A DNA stretch of 64,000 nucleotides from Alphaproteobacteria bacterium (lineage in GTDB: Bacteria > Pseudomonadota > Alphaproteobacteria > Sphingomonadales > Emcibacteraceae), in the NCBI GenBank assembly GCA_020446675.1, contig JAGREE010000012.1, positions 1-64,000 on the forward strand, written 5' to 3'. Shown here in pieces: positions 1-7,237 of this stretch; the first letter of the stretch is position 1; every line of letters begins with the position of its first letter. The position numbers and the translations under genes are program-made. The notes beneath the pieces were generated by a model that saw only the letters and a list, made by a program, of their open reading frames with translations, was not told the DNA's origin and made no database searches.

Positions 1-58
1 ATATGAATATTGGTCAAGAAAAAATTGTGCAGAATTTATATAATTTCGCGACAATCAA

Positions 59-74
59 ACCAATTTGAATTGGT
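59..74. promoter_or_regulatory. 16-bp palindrome upstream of the PhoD-like operon
   Basis: ACCAATT and AATTGGT face each other around a 2-base centre in the leader of the first gene. A perfect 7-bp dyad of this kind is the size of a typical operator for a dimeric regulator. No other regulatory element is obvious in the 236 bases before the first gene; I see no convincing Pho box. The role is inferred from symmetry and position only. Confidence 0.3.
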
Positions 75-236
75 ATAGAAAGGCAGAGTTAATAATGCAG
101 GCTAGTTTAAATATTTGTTACAGCGTGATTAACGACTGTCTCTTATCGACGGGATGTATTATAAATATGGGATAAAGTCATTCTATTCTGACATTAAGCG
201 AATTATTCATATCTTAAAAATTAAGGGGAAGACAAA

Positions 237-1934
237 GTGAAAAACGGGAAATTTTCAATCAGCCGTAGAGGCATTTTAAAAACATTACCGGCCGGAGCAG
301 CATTTGCGGTTAGCGGGTGCGCCAAAATTGAAGAGAAAAAAGAATCCGTACCTATTAAATTCAAACATAATGTTGCCAGTGGAGACCCTCTTCAAGATCG
401 TGTTGTTATCTGGACAAGGACCGAGCCAGTGGACGCAATGTTTATTGGAGACGTTGACGGTGAATGGGAAGTATCATCAAGTCAGGAATTTAACAAAATA
501 GCGAAGAAAGGAACATTTTCGACGAATGCGGACCAGGATTTTACTGTTAAAGTTGATGTAACTGGCCTTGAAGCAGGCCAAAATTATTTTTACCGCTTTA
601 AAGTTGGCAATGAAATTTCACCGGTTGGTGAAACGAAGACATTGGATAAATCCGGGGTCCGTCCAATTAAAATTGCTGTGGCCTCCTGTTCCAATTATCC
701 ATGGGGGTATTTTAACGGCTATCGGGCAATTGCGGAAAATGGCCCCTTCGATGCCGTAATCCATCTTGGCGATTATATTTATGAGTATCCGGTTGGAACT
801 TACCAATCACCGAATGCTGAGAAAATGGGCCGTTTGGTTGACCCACCACATGAAATTCTGACAATCTCAGATTACAGACGTCGCTATGCACAATATAGGT
901 CTGATGCAGATTTGCAGGAGGTTCATAGAAAATATCCTTTTATCTGTACATGGGATGATCATGAATTTGCCAATAATTCTTATGCAACTGGTGCAGAAAA
1001 TCACAATGATGGTGAAGGAGACTGGGCGGAACGTCGTCGAGCAGCAACCAAAGCTTATATGGAATGGATACCGGTTCGGGTAGCAAGTGATGATCTGCCA
1101 ACCGTCCGGTCGTTTGATTTTGGCGAGCTTGCAACACTTGCCATGCTTGATACCCGAATAGTCGGACGCGAACGGCCACTCGAATATGGCCGGGACGTGG
1201 AAATGATCACCGTGGACGACGTTGAGATGCCGGACTACGCGGCTTTTCATAAAAGGCTTGAGACAGAAGAAAGATCACTAATCGGCGAAAAGCAGGAAGT
1301 CTGGTTAGACCAGACACTGGCAAAATCAGCAGCCAAAAAAATCCCGTGGCAGATTATTGGCCAGCAAATCATTATGAGCTTCCGTCCCGAACCGCCGTTA
1401 AGTTCTGTTTTTAGTCCTGAAGAGATGAAGGAATTGCCTGAGGGTGAGCAGTTAAGTATGAAAGTGGCCGAAGAATTTGGTGGATTTTATAATCCGGACG
1501 CCTGGGACGGCTACCAGCCCGCCCGCCGCCGTGTATATGACTTGTTTAAAAAACATGCCTCAAACCCGATTGTCCTGACGGGTGATACCCATTGTGGCTG
1601 GGCAATGTCACTTACCGATAAAATGGGTGGGGAACATTACGGCGCCGAATTTGCCGTTCCCGGCATTACATCACCAGGTCGCGGCGAACGGATTCCAAAA
1701 GTTGAGCAGGTTGAGCAAGCCTATTATGATTTCCTTGATCATTTAGCATATGCCAATATTAAGCAGCGAGGTTACTTAACGGTCACTATTTCACAAGAAG
1801 AAGCAATAGCCGATTGGTATGTTCTTTCTGATATTGAAAGCAAACAATTTGATTTAATCAGGAAAAAGTCGTTAAAGTATAAGTGGGGCGATGTTTCCGA
1901 TGGTAAAGTCGTTCTGGAGGATATTACAACCTAA
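237..1934 (+). CDS. phoD: PhoD-like alkaline phosphatase/phosphodiesterase, Tat-exported lipoprotein
   Basis: The 565-residue protein matches the PhoD metallophosphatase family, which hydrolyses phosphate mono- and diesters outside the cytoplasm with a Ca/Fe centre. The N-terminus carries a twin-arginine motif (SRRGILK, residues 9-15) followed by a lipobox-like VSGC with Cys28, so it is probably a Tat-exported lipoprotein. An N-terminal PhoD beta domain is followed by the metallophosphatase core, with GDYIYEY near residue 178, WDDHEFANN near 240 and LTGDTHCGW near 449 supplying metal ligands. The start is GTG with an AAGGGGAAG ribosome site just upstream. It opens an operon with the SGNH hydrolase and an Fe-S protein. 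The family is clear; the substrate is not. Confidence 0.88.
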   Translation: MKNGKFSISRRGILKTLPAGAAFAVSGCAKIEEKKESVPIKFKHNVASGDPLQDRVVIWTRTEPVDAMFIGDVDGEWEVSSSQEFNKIAKKGTFSTNADQDFTVKVDVTGLEAGQNYFYRFKVGNEISPVGETKTLDKSGVRPIKIAVASCSNYPWGYFNGYRAIAENGPFDAVIHLGDYIYEYPVGTYQSPNAEKMGRLVDPPHEILTISDYRRRYAQYRSDADLQEVHRKYPFICTWDDHEFANNSYATGAENHNDGEGDWAERRRAATKAYMEWIPVRVASDDLPTVRSFDFGELATLAMLDTRIVGRERPLEYGRDVEMITVDDVEMPDYAAFHKRLETEERSLIGEKQEVWLDQTLAKSAAKKIPWQIIGQQIIMSFRPEPPLSSVFSPEEMKELPEGEQLSMKVAEEFGGFYNPDAWDGYQPARRRVYDLFKKHASNPIVLTGDTHCGWAMSLTDKMGGEHYGAEFAVPGITSPGRGERIPKVEQVEQAYYDFLDHLAYANIKQRGYLTVTISQEEAIADWYVLSDIESKQFDLIRKKSLKYKWGDVSDGKVVLEDITT

Positions 1935-1950
1935 CAGTGGACGGTTTTGC

Positions 1951-2829
1951 ATGATTAAAAAATATTTCGTTTTACTTTGCCTGATGTTTCCATCATTTGG
2001 CAATGCTCAAGTGTTAAATCTTGAGCAATATATGGCTTTTCTTCAAAAAGCGCAGACAGAAGAAATTTCGGCAAAAAACATGGATGATTTTTATAAAACG
2101 TCCCGTGCCTTCTGGATGGCTAATAAAGTTGATTATAATGATCATCCAGCCAAATATGAAAAAGCTATGGATTTATATCATGATGGGCAGGACAGATTTG
2201 TCCGAGATCGCAGCATAAAAATTGACCGTTTTGAAAGTACAATCGAAAATTTCAGACGGTTTGATGTGCGAAACACACTGCCTGAAAATCCCATCCTTTT
2301 TGTAGGAAGTTCCAGTATTGTTTTTTGGCAGACCGCAAATTCATTTCCTGAATATCCTGTAACCAATCGCGGTTTTGGCGGTGCCAGTCTTCCTGAAGTA
2401 ATTCATTACTATGATGATGTTATTAAAAAACACAATCCATCAATGATGGTTGTTTATTGTGATATTGATGTTGAGAACGGAAAATCGCCGGAATTTTCAG
2501 TAAATGCTTTTAAAGAACTTGTATCCCGTGTTGAGCAGGATTTTAAAAATATTCCAATCCTTATGCTATCCATGAAGCCGACCCTTGTTGATGATCTTCT
2601 TGGTCGTGAAATCAGGAAAAATAAAATGATCACCAATCAGAAGCTTATGGAATTCAGCAATAGTCAGGACAATCTTTATTATGTTGATATCACCAGCCCA
2701 ATGATGAGAGCTGATGGCAGTTTGAAGCCTGAAATATTTCTGGATGATGGAATGCATTTAAATTCAAAAGGTTATGATCTTTGGGATCCGATCCTTCGTA
2801 AGGAGATAAAACAGATCAGGGGAAATTAA
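1951..2829 (+). CDS. exported SGNH/GDSL-family hydrolase
   Basis: About 292 residues with a Sec signal peptide (MIKKYFVLLCLMFPSFGNA). SGNH blocks are visible: LFVGSSSIVFW replaces the classic GDS block around the nucleophile serine, NRGFGGA supplies the oxyanion glycine, YCDIDVENG the Asn block, and DDGMHLN the catalytic Asp-His pair. Members are periplasmic or secreted esterases, lipases or carbohydrate deacetylases. The ATG at 1951 is chosen because an upstream in-frame start would overlap the previous gene and bury the signal peptide. The gene lies 16 bases behind the PhoD-like gene and one base before the next gene, so the three are probably co-transcribed. Substrate unknown. Confidence 0.8.
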   Translation: MIKKYFVLLCLMFPSFGNAQVLNLEQYMAFLQKAQTEEISAKNMDDFYKTSRAFWMANKVDYNDHPAKYEKAMDLYHDGQDRFVRDRSIKIDRFESTIENFRRFDVRNTLPENPILFVGSSSIVFWQTANSFPEYPVTNRGFGGASLPEVIHYYDDVIKKHNPSMMVVYCDIDVENGKSPEFSVNAFKELVSRVEQDFKNIPILMLSMKPTLVDDLLGREIRKNKMITNQKLMEFSNSQDNLYYVDITSPMMRADGSLKPEIFLDDGMHLNSKGYDLWDPILRKEIKQIRGN

Positions 2830-2830
2830 G

Positions 2831-3796
2831 GTGATTAAGAGAGCGAAGGAGGGTTTTGTCCCAAGTGATGAACAGATGGCTCTTTGGCCTGATGTCTCAG
2901 GGAATGATATCAATGGCCTTGGTGAGACGGAAATAAGACGGCCTTCGCCAATTTACTGGCAGACACCGGAGCTAACCCCATTCGGGCCATTAATGCAGTT
3001 TTTTGAGGATCATGCGCCGCGCGATGAAGGTCTCTATAAAACCCAGATGGAGACAGACAGGATCAGGTCAACAGAAATACCGCCAATTTCCAGTGTCAGA
3101 ATAGAAAAGACATCGTCGGAATGGTCAATTCTTGCCAAGCAAGTGGCAATTGACAGTGGCGCGGTTGCTGTCGGTATTACAAAAATGCGCCCGGAATGGG
3201 TAATTGATACGTTTGATGTACCCTATGAAAATGTTATTACCATTGGGGTGGCAATGGATTTTGAAAATCTAAAAACGGCACCCGAGGTTCCATCGGCGAT
3301 AGAAGTCATTAAAAAATACGGTGAAGCCCACATTGTCAGCCATGCCATAGCCACCTGGATTCATGAGCAGGGCTGGAATGCTAAATCTTATGGTGGGTCA
3401 AATAATGTTCCCATCTTGCTTATTCCACCGGCCATTGAAAGCGGACTGGGGGAGCTTGGAAAACACGGATCTATCATCAACCGGGAAAATGGATCCGTTT
3501 TGCGGCTGGGTGCTTTGGTCACGAATATGCCGCTGGATTATGACAGTCCGGACAGCTTCGGCGTCGATGATTTCTGTATGAACTGTAAAGCCTGCCAGAA
3601 TGCCTGTCCGCCGGATGCTATTTATCCGGAAAAGCAAATGGTACGTGGCGTAAATAAATGGTATGTGGATTTTGATAAATGCCTGCCATTTTTTAACGAA
3701 AATACCGGTTGTGGAATTTGCCTAGCGGCCTGTCCCTGGAGCCGTCCCGGTGTACCAGGTAATTTAATCAGGAAGATTGCTAAAAAATACAGCTAA
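2831..3796 (+). CDS. reductive-dehalogenase/QueG-like 4Fe-4S protein
   Basis: 321 residues, GTG start overlapping the end of the preceding SD-bearing region. The C-terminal third has two ferredoxin motifs, CMNCKACQNACP and CGICLAACPW, preceded by the GLGELGKHGSI segment seen in reductive dehalogenases and epoxyqueuosine reductase, both corrinoid-dependent. No twin-arginine signal is present, so it is probably cytoplasmic, and no membrane anchor RdhB lies beside it. It is shorter than respiratory RdhA (about 450-550) and lacks the fused NADPH reductase of catabolic BhbA-type enzymes. It could be an RdhA-like reductase fed by separate donors, or a QueG-related protein. The position behind two exported hydrolases gives no direct clue to substrate. 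Confidence 0.65.
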   Translation: MIKRAKEGFVPSDEQMALWPDVSGNDINGLGETEIRRPSPIYWQTPELTPFGPLMQFFEDHAPRDEGLYKTQMETDRIRSTEIPPISSVRIEKTSSEWSILAKQVAIDSGAVAVGITKMRPEWVIDTFDVPYENVITIGVAMDFENLKTAPEVPSAIEVIKKYGEAHIVSHAIATWIHEQGWNAKSYGGSNNVPILLIPPAIESGLGELGKHGSIINRENGSVLRLGALVTNMPLDYDSPDSFGVDDFCMNCKACQNACPPDAIYPEKQMVRGVNKWYVDFDKCLPFFNENTGCGICLAACPWSRPGVPGNLIRKIAKKYS

Positions 3797-3827
3797 GTTC
3801 TTATTCTAAAGAGAATATAGTCTGGAT

Positions 3828-3855
3828 TTGACATATTTTTTGAATATGGTATCAT
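3828..3855 (+). promoter_or_regulatory. sigma-70-type promoter of the mini-transcript
   Basis: TTGACA at 3828-3833 and TATCAT at 3850-3855 are separated by 16 bases, close to the sigma-70 optimum. The site sits after the stop of the Fe-S gene and before two six-codon ORFs, so it would start a short independent transcript near 3862. Confidence 0.55.
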
Positions 3856-3886
3856 TTTTTGGTGGTTTAAAAAGTAGGAGGGTATT

Positions 3887-3907
3887 ATGAGTGGCGATAA
3901 GGTTTAA
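3887..3907 (+). CDS. six-codon ORF MSGDKV
   Basis: ATG AGT GGC GAT AAG GTT TAA encodes MSGDKV. A near-perfect ribosome site AGGAGGG at 3876-3882 sits 4 bases before the ATG. The following ORF has the same start and the same final Val codon, which argues against chance. Function unknown; translation is inferred. Confidence 0.35.
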   Translation: MSGDKV

Positions 3908-3961
3908 TATTTAATCACAAGAGTAATTAATTTAAGTTGGCATTTAAAAATGGAGAGAGTT

Positions 3962-3982
3962 ATGAGTGGCGCACAAGTTTGA
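3962..3982 (+). CDS. six-codon ORF MSGAQV
   Basis: ATG AGT GGC GCA CAA GTT TGA encodes MSGAQV, differing from the upstream hexapeptide only at residues 4 and 5. GGAGAG at 3952-3957 is a strong ribosome site. It is the second of a pair inside one predicted short transcript. Function unknown. Confidence 0.35.
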   Translation: MSGAQV

Positions 3983-4021
3983 AAAAATTTTAAATCGATT
4001 TTAGTAACGTCGAATTTAAAT

Positions 4022-4057
4022 AAAAAACACTCCGGTTATTCACTTGGGGTGTTTTTT
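4022..4057. terminator. bidirectional intrinsic terminator
   Basis: AAAAAACACTCC pairs with GGGGTGTTTTTT (one G-T wobble) around a 12-base loop. The A-run and T-run flanks let it work both for the mini-transcript on the + strand and for the TPR lipoprotein gene ending at 4069 on the - strand. Confidence 0.75.
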
Positions 4058-4068
4058 ATTTAAATTAA

Positions 4069-4863
4069 TCACAAGCTTCCTTTATTTCGTAATTCTGAAA
4101 TATATTTTAACTCATTACTTGATGATTTATCGTCCGGGTTGAGTTTAATGGCCTCATTATATTTTACTTCCGCCTCATCCAGTCTGTTAAGTTCTATAAG
4201 GCTATATCCCGCTCCCCTTAATGCTCGTCCTTTTTCTGTTATTTTTATTTCTGTCGGGGAAACATCAGCATCTTTAACCGATTTTTCAAAAATTTCCAGT
4301 GCTTCAATGTAGCGCTTTTCTGTTTGATAAATATGCCCCAGTTCTGATGAAAAAAGACTATTATTCGGAGATAACTGCAAAGCCTGATTAAGAGCATTCT
4401 TAGCCGCGCTCAGCCGTCCAAGTGAGATATTGATGTAGCCTTTCAAATAAAATGCAAAGGCAAATACATAAGGAATATTATAGATATTATCAGGTTTATT
4501 ATTTTTTTTCGTCAAACCGCTTTGTAAGAGGCCGGTCATTGTATAAAGCATGGATTCCTGTTTTGATCGGGCGCTGAACATATTTGAATATTTATTTTGA
4601 TACTTTTGCGTAAAATATTCAATTATAGGATCGATGTTAGCGTCCAGAGCTTTGGATAAGTCACCCTTCTGGATAAGCAATTGAGCCTCTTTCATATGTT
4701 GATATATTTCAGGTGGTGCATCGGATGCAACGAGAGCCAAAACCTCTTTGTTTCCATCAGCACTCATGCTGGCAATGGGGGAGGCATTAGTATTATTAGT
4801 ATTTGTCGTTTTGCAACCGGGCAATGCTAACGCCAAGCCAATAATTAGTATATATTGTTTCAT
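4069..4863 (-). CDS. TPR-repeat lipoprotein
   Basis: 264 residues starting MKQYILIIGLALALPGCKTT: a short signal peptide with lipobox LPGC, so the protein is probably lipid-anchored at Cys17. The C-terminal half contains tetratricopeptide repeats, for example around residues 150-215 (SELGHIYQTEKRYIEALEIF) and 220-255 (AGYSLIELNRLDEAEVKYNE), a fold used for protein contacts. The middle part is not recognisable. The gene stands alone, convergent with the mini-transcript and divergent from the acylase gene. Its ribosome-binding region is a run of 13 G, described separately, that could vary expression by slippage. Partner unknown. Confidence 0.7.
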   Translation of the reverse strand: MKQYILIIGLALALPGCKTTNTNNTNASPIASMSADGNKEVLALVASDAPPEIYQHMKEAQLLIQKGDLSKALDANIDPIIEYFTQKYQNKYSNMFSARSKQESMLYTMTGLLQSGLTKKNNKPDNIYNIPYVFAFAFYLKGYINISLGRLSAAKNALNQALQLSPNNSLFSSELGHIYQTEKRYIEALEIFEKSVKDADVSPTEIKITEKGRALRGAGYSLIELNRLDEAEVKYNEAIKLNPDDKSSSNELKYISELRNKGSL

Positions 4864-4868
4864 TATAT

Positions 4869-4881
4869 CCCCCCCCCCCCC
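4869..4881 (-). repeat. 13-base G homopolymer at the ribosome site of the TPR lipoprotein
   Basis: On the coding (-) strand, 13 consecutive G residues sit 5 bases before the ATG, exactly where the Shine-Dalgarno sequence belongs. Long G/C homopolymers gain or lose bases by slipped-strand mispairing. A change here would alter the anti-SD register or promoter spacing rather than the reading frame. Confidence 0.7.
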
Positions 4882-4941
4882 TTAAAGCTGCACCCGAAAG
4901 AATAAACTGCTTTATCAAAGTCTGTCAAATCAATAGGGCAT

Positions 4942-4969
4942 TTGACTTATCGGGCAGGATTGATAGAGT
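4942..4969 (+). promoter_or_regulatory. putative sigma-70 promoter of the acylase gene
   Basis: TTGACT (4942-4947) and TAGAGT (4964-4969) with a 16-base spacer lie about 35 bases before the acylase ATG. The -35 is good and the -10 is moderate. Confidence 0.4.
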
Positions 4970-5002
4970 CGTTTTTATTCAATAATAAACTGGGAGCTTG
5001 GG

Positions 5003-7216
5003 ATGCGGGGAAAAATTTACAAATCATTTGGATTTTGCATTATTTTACTTATCAGTGCCTGTGGGTCAGATCAGTCAGATATGGCCAAAAATGATACAAG
5101 CACAATTAAAAACCAGGCGCAGAATGTGACCATTTACCGCGACCAGTGGGGTGTACCGCACATTCACGGTAAAACTGATGGAGATACTGCCTTTGGTATG
5201 GGATATGCCCAGGCAGAGGATAATTTTGATCAATTGGAACTCGGATTTATCATGGGCGTTGGCCGTTCAGCGGAATTGCTTGGCGAAGAAGCACTGCTCT
5301 CCGACTGGGTTGTCCATAGTTTTGAAAATAATAAACTGTCAAAACGTGATTACGAGAATGCTTCCCCGGCTATTAAATCATTGCTTGACGGCTATGCTGC
5401 CGGGATCAATTATTATATTGAAACCCATCCCGATCTTGAAGTGAGACTGCTTAATCATATTGAGCCATGGTATTCGCTTGCCCTTATCCGCAGATGGTAT
5501 TATCTGGGCGGCTTTTTGGGGCGGTTGCGTTTCACAACCGAGGAGCGGACCGCCGCTTTTGAAGCGATTAACGGGACTTCACTTGAATTGGCACAACTTG
5601 AGCTGCCAAAATATGATCCGGAAGACAGAAAGGAATTCGGATCCAATTCATGGGCTGCCAATAATAGCAAAATAGTGGGGACTGGGTCATATCTGTTTAT
5701 TAATCCGCATCTTCCTGCTTTTGGAATTGGCCAGACATATGAAGCCCATATGATGTCGGATGAAGGATGGAATTTTACCGGTTATGCCCGATTTGGCTAT
5801 CCGCTTCCTTATATTGGATTTGGGGAAAATCTTGGCTGGATGAGCACTGATAATTTCAGCAATCAGGAAGACAGCTGGATTGAGCATTTTGATGTTGCGG
5901 ATGATCCGCTTGCCTATAAATATGGTGATGGAACGAGCGAAGCAACAGAATGGAGCGGTGAAATCAAAATCAAAGGCGGAGAGGTCAGAACCGTTAAATA
6001 CAGAAAAACCCACCACGGCGCTGTTGTCGCCATGCGTGACGGCAATTTCCTGTCCGGCAATTTTGCCACCTATGATCAGCCCGGATGGCTAGACCAGTGG
6101 TATAATATGCAGCGAGCCGAAAATATTGAACAGTTTACAAAAGCGATTGAACCACAAAGAATGAATTTCGGAAATATCATGTATGCCGACAGAGCAGGCA
6201 ATATTTGGTATATTTATAATGGTTCGGTTCCTATCAGAAATGAAGGATTCGACTGGAACAATGCGGTTGACGGCAGCAATCCTGACACAGACTGGAAAGG
6301 GTATCATACGCTTTATGATCTGCCTCAAGTGTTAAACCCTGTTTCAAATATGATGCAAAATACCAACACAACGCCCTTTAATGTGAGCATGTCAGAAAGC
6401 GATGCCAAGCAAGAAAATTATCCAAGTTACATGGTTCGTGAAGGTGATAATGCCAGAAGCCGCAATGCCAGAAGAATATTAAATTCAATTGAAACTTTTG
6501 ACTTTGCAACCTGGGAACGTGAATCCCTTGATACCCATATGGCGGAATGGCCGATATCTAAACCAATCCTCATGGAGGCATATGCGGAAACATCAGAAAA
6601 AAATGCTGAGCGCGCAGAGAAACTTGCCCCGGTCATTTCAATGCTTGATGAATGGGATGGAATTGCAACGCTGGAATCACCGGAGCCGACAATATATACC
6701 GACTGGTTTGAAGGACTATACAGGGGGAAACCCCGGGGATATGTGGCCACAAATGAAGAGGTGATCGCTTCTCTCGAGCAGGCAATGGATCGATTGGTAA
6801 AAGACTGGGGGGCGTGGCAGGTGGCCTGGGGTGATATTAACCGTTCCCAGCGTCCGCCGCTTGATGCTGCAGGAAATCCATTATTTGATGACAATGCGCC
6901 GAGCATTGCCACCCCCGGTGTGCCCAGCTGGTCTGGGGGAAGCATGACCGTATTTAATCTTAGACAGGACGGGCTAAAAAGGCGCTATAAAACAGGAGGG
7001 AACAGTTATACGGCCGTTGTCGCCTTTCCGGGCGAGCCGAATGAGAAAGTAAAATCAAAATCAGTCCATGTTTTTGGGGCAAGTGCAGATCCGGCGTCAC
7101 CGAATAATATGGATCAGGCAGCTTTACTTGCTGCTAAGAAATATAAATCCGCCTGGCTTTACATTGAAGATGTTAAAGCGAATGCCAAAAGGTCATATCA
7201 TCCGGGCGAGGAATAA
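5003..7216 (+). CDS. penicillin acylase family Ntn-hydrolase lipoprotein
   Basis: 737 residues of the penicillin amidase (S45) family, which hydrolyses amide bonds of penicillins, acyl-homoserine lactones or other N-acyl compounds in the periplasm. The precursor normally cleaves itself into alpha and beta chains; the new N-terminal serine is the nucleophile. Here that site reads FGSNSW, with Ser214 after Gly213. A signal peptide with lipobox ISAC (Cys20) suggests a lipid anchor, unusual among soluble family members. The typical N-terminal region VTIYRDQWGVPHIHG begins near residue 42. A serine hydrolase gene follows after about 20 bases, probably in one operon. Quorum-signal degradation is possible but not shown. 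Confidence 0.87.
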   Translation: MRGKIYKSFGFCIILLISACGSDQSDMAKNDTSTIKNQAQNVTIYRDQWGVPHIHGKTDGDTAFGMGYAQAEDNFDQLELGFIMGVGRSAELLGEEALLSDWVVHSFENNKLSKRDYENASPAIKSLLDGYAAGINYYIETHPDLEVRLLNHIEPWYSLALIRRWYYLGGFLGRLRFTTEERTAAFEAINGTSLELAQLELPKYDPEDRKEFGSNSWAANNSKIVGTGSYLFINPHLPAFGIGQTYEAHMMSDEGWNFTGYARFGYPLPYIGFGENLGWMSTDNFSNQEDSWIEHFDVADDPLAYKYGDGTSEATEWSGEIKIKGGEVRTVKYRKTHHGAVVAMRDGNFLSGNFATYDQPGWLDQWYNMQRAENIEQFTKAIEPQRMNFGNIMYADRAGNIWYIYNGSVPIRNEGFDWNNAVDGSNPDTDWKGYHTLYDLPQVLNPVSNMMQNTNTTPFNVSMSESDAKQENYPSYMVREGDNARSRNARRILNSIETFDFATWERESLDTHMAEWPISKPILMEAYAETSEKNAERAEKLAPVISMLDEWDGIATLESPEPTIYTDWFEGLYRGKPRGYVATNEEVIASLEQAMDRLVKDWGAWQVAWGDINRSQRPPLDAAGNPLFDDNAPSIATPGVPSWSGGSMTVFNLRQDGLKRRYKTGGNSYTAVVAFPGEPNEKVKSKSVHVFGASADPASPNNMDQAALLAAKKYKSAWLYIEDVKANAKRSYHPGEE

Positions 7217-7237
7217 TTAATCATTATGGGGAAAATA

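Larger units (their letters stand above)
3862..4060 (+). ncRNA. candidate ~200-nt transcript carrying two hexapeptide ORFs
   Basis: The stretch between the Fe-S gene and the convergent TPR lipoprotein is bounded by a good promoter and an intrinsic terminator, giving a predicted RNA of about 200 nt. It holds two six-codon ORFs, each behind a strong Shine-Dalgarno sequence, separated by 54 A/T-rich bases. The same nine bases ATGAGTGGC begin both. It could be a dual-function small RNA, a micropeptide gene, or a decayed leader. I recognise no known RNA family. Transcript ends are inferred. Confidence 0.4.

Noticed and set aside
867-1250. 127-codon open frame on the - strand inside the PhoD-like gene
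   Set aside because: It lies entirely opposite a clear coding gene, lacks a ribosome site and its product resembles no family; it is a shadow frame.
1891-1950. Earlier ATG for the SGNH hydrolase gene
   Set aside because: It would overlap the preceding gene and place 20 unrelated residues before a perfect signal peptide.
6427-6945. 172-codon open frame on the - strand inside the acylase gene
   Set aside because: Antisense shadow of a well-supported gene with family motifs; composition is Ser/Pro-rich nonsense.
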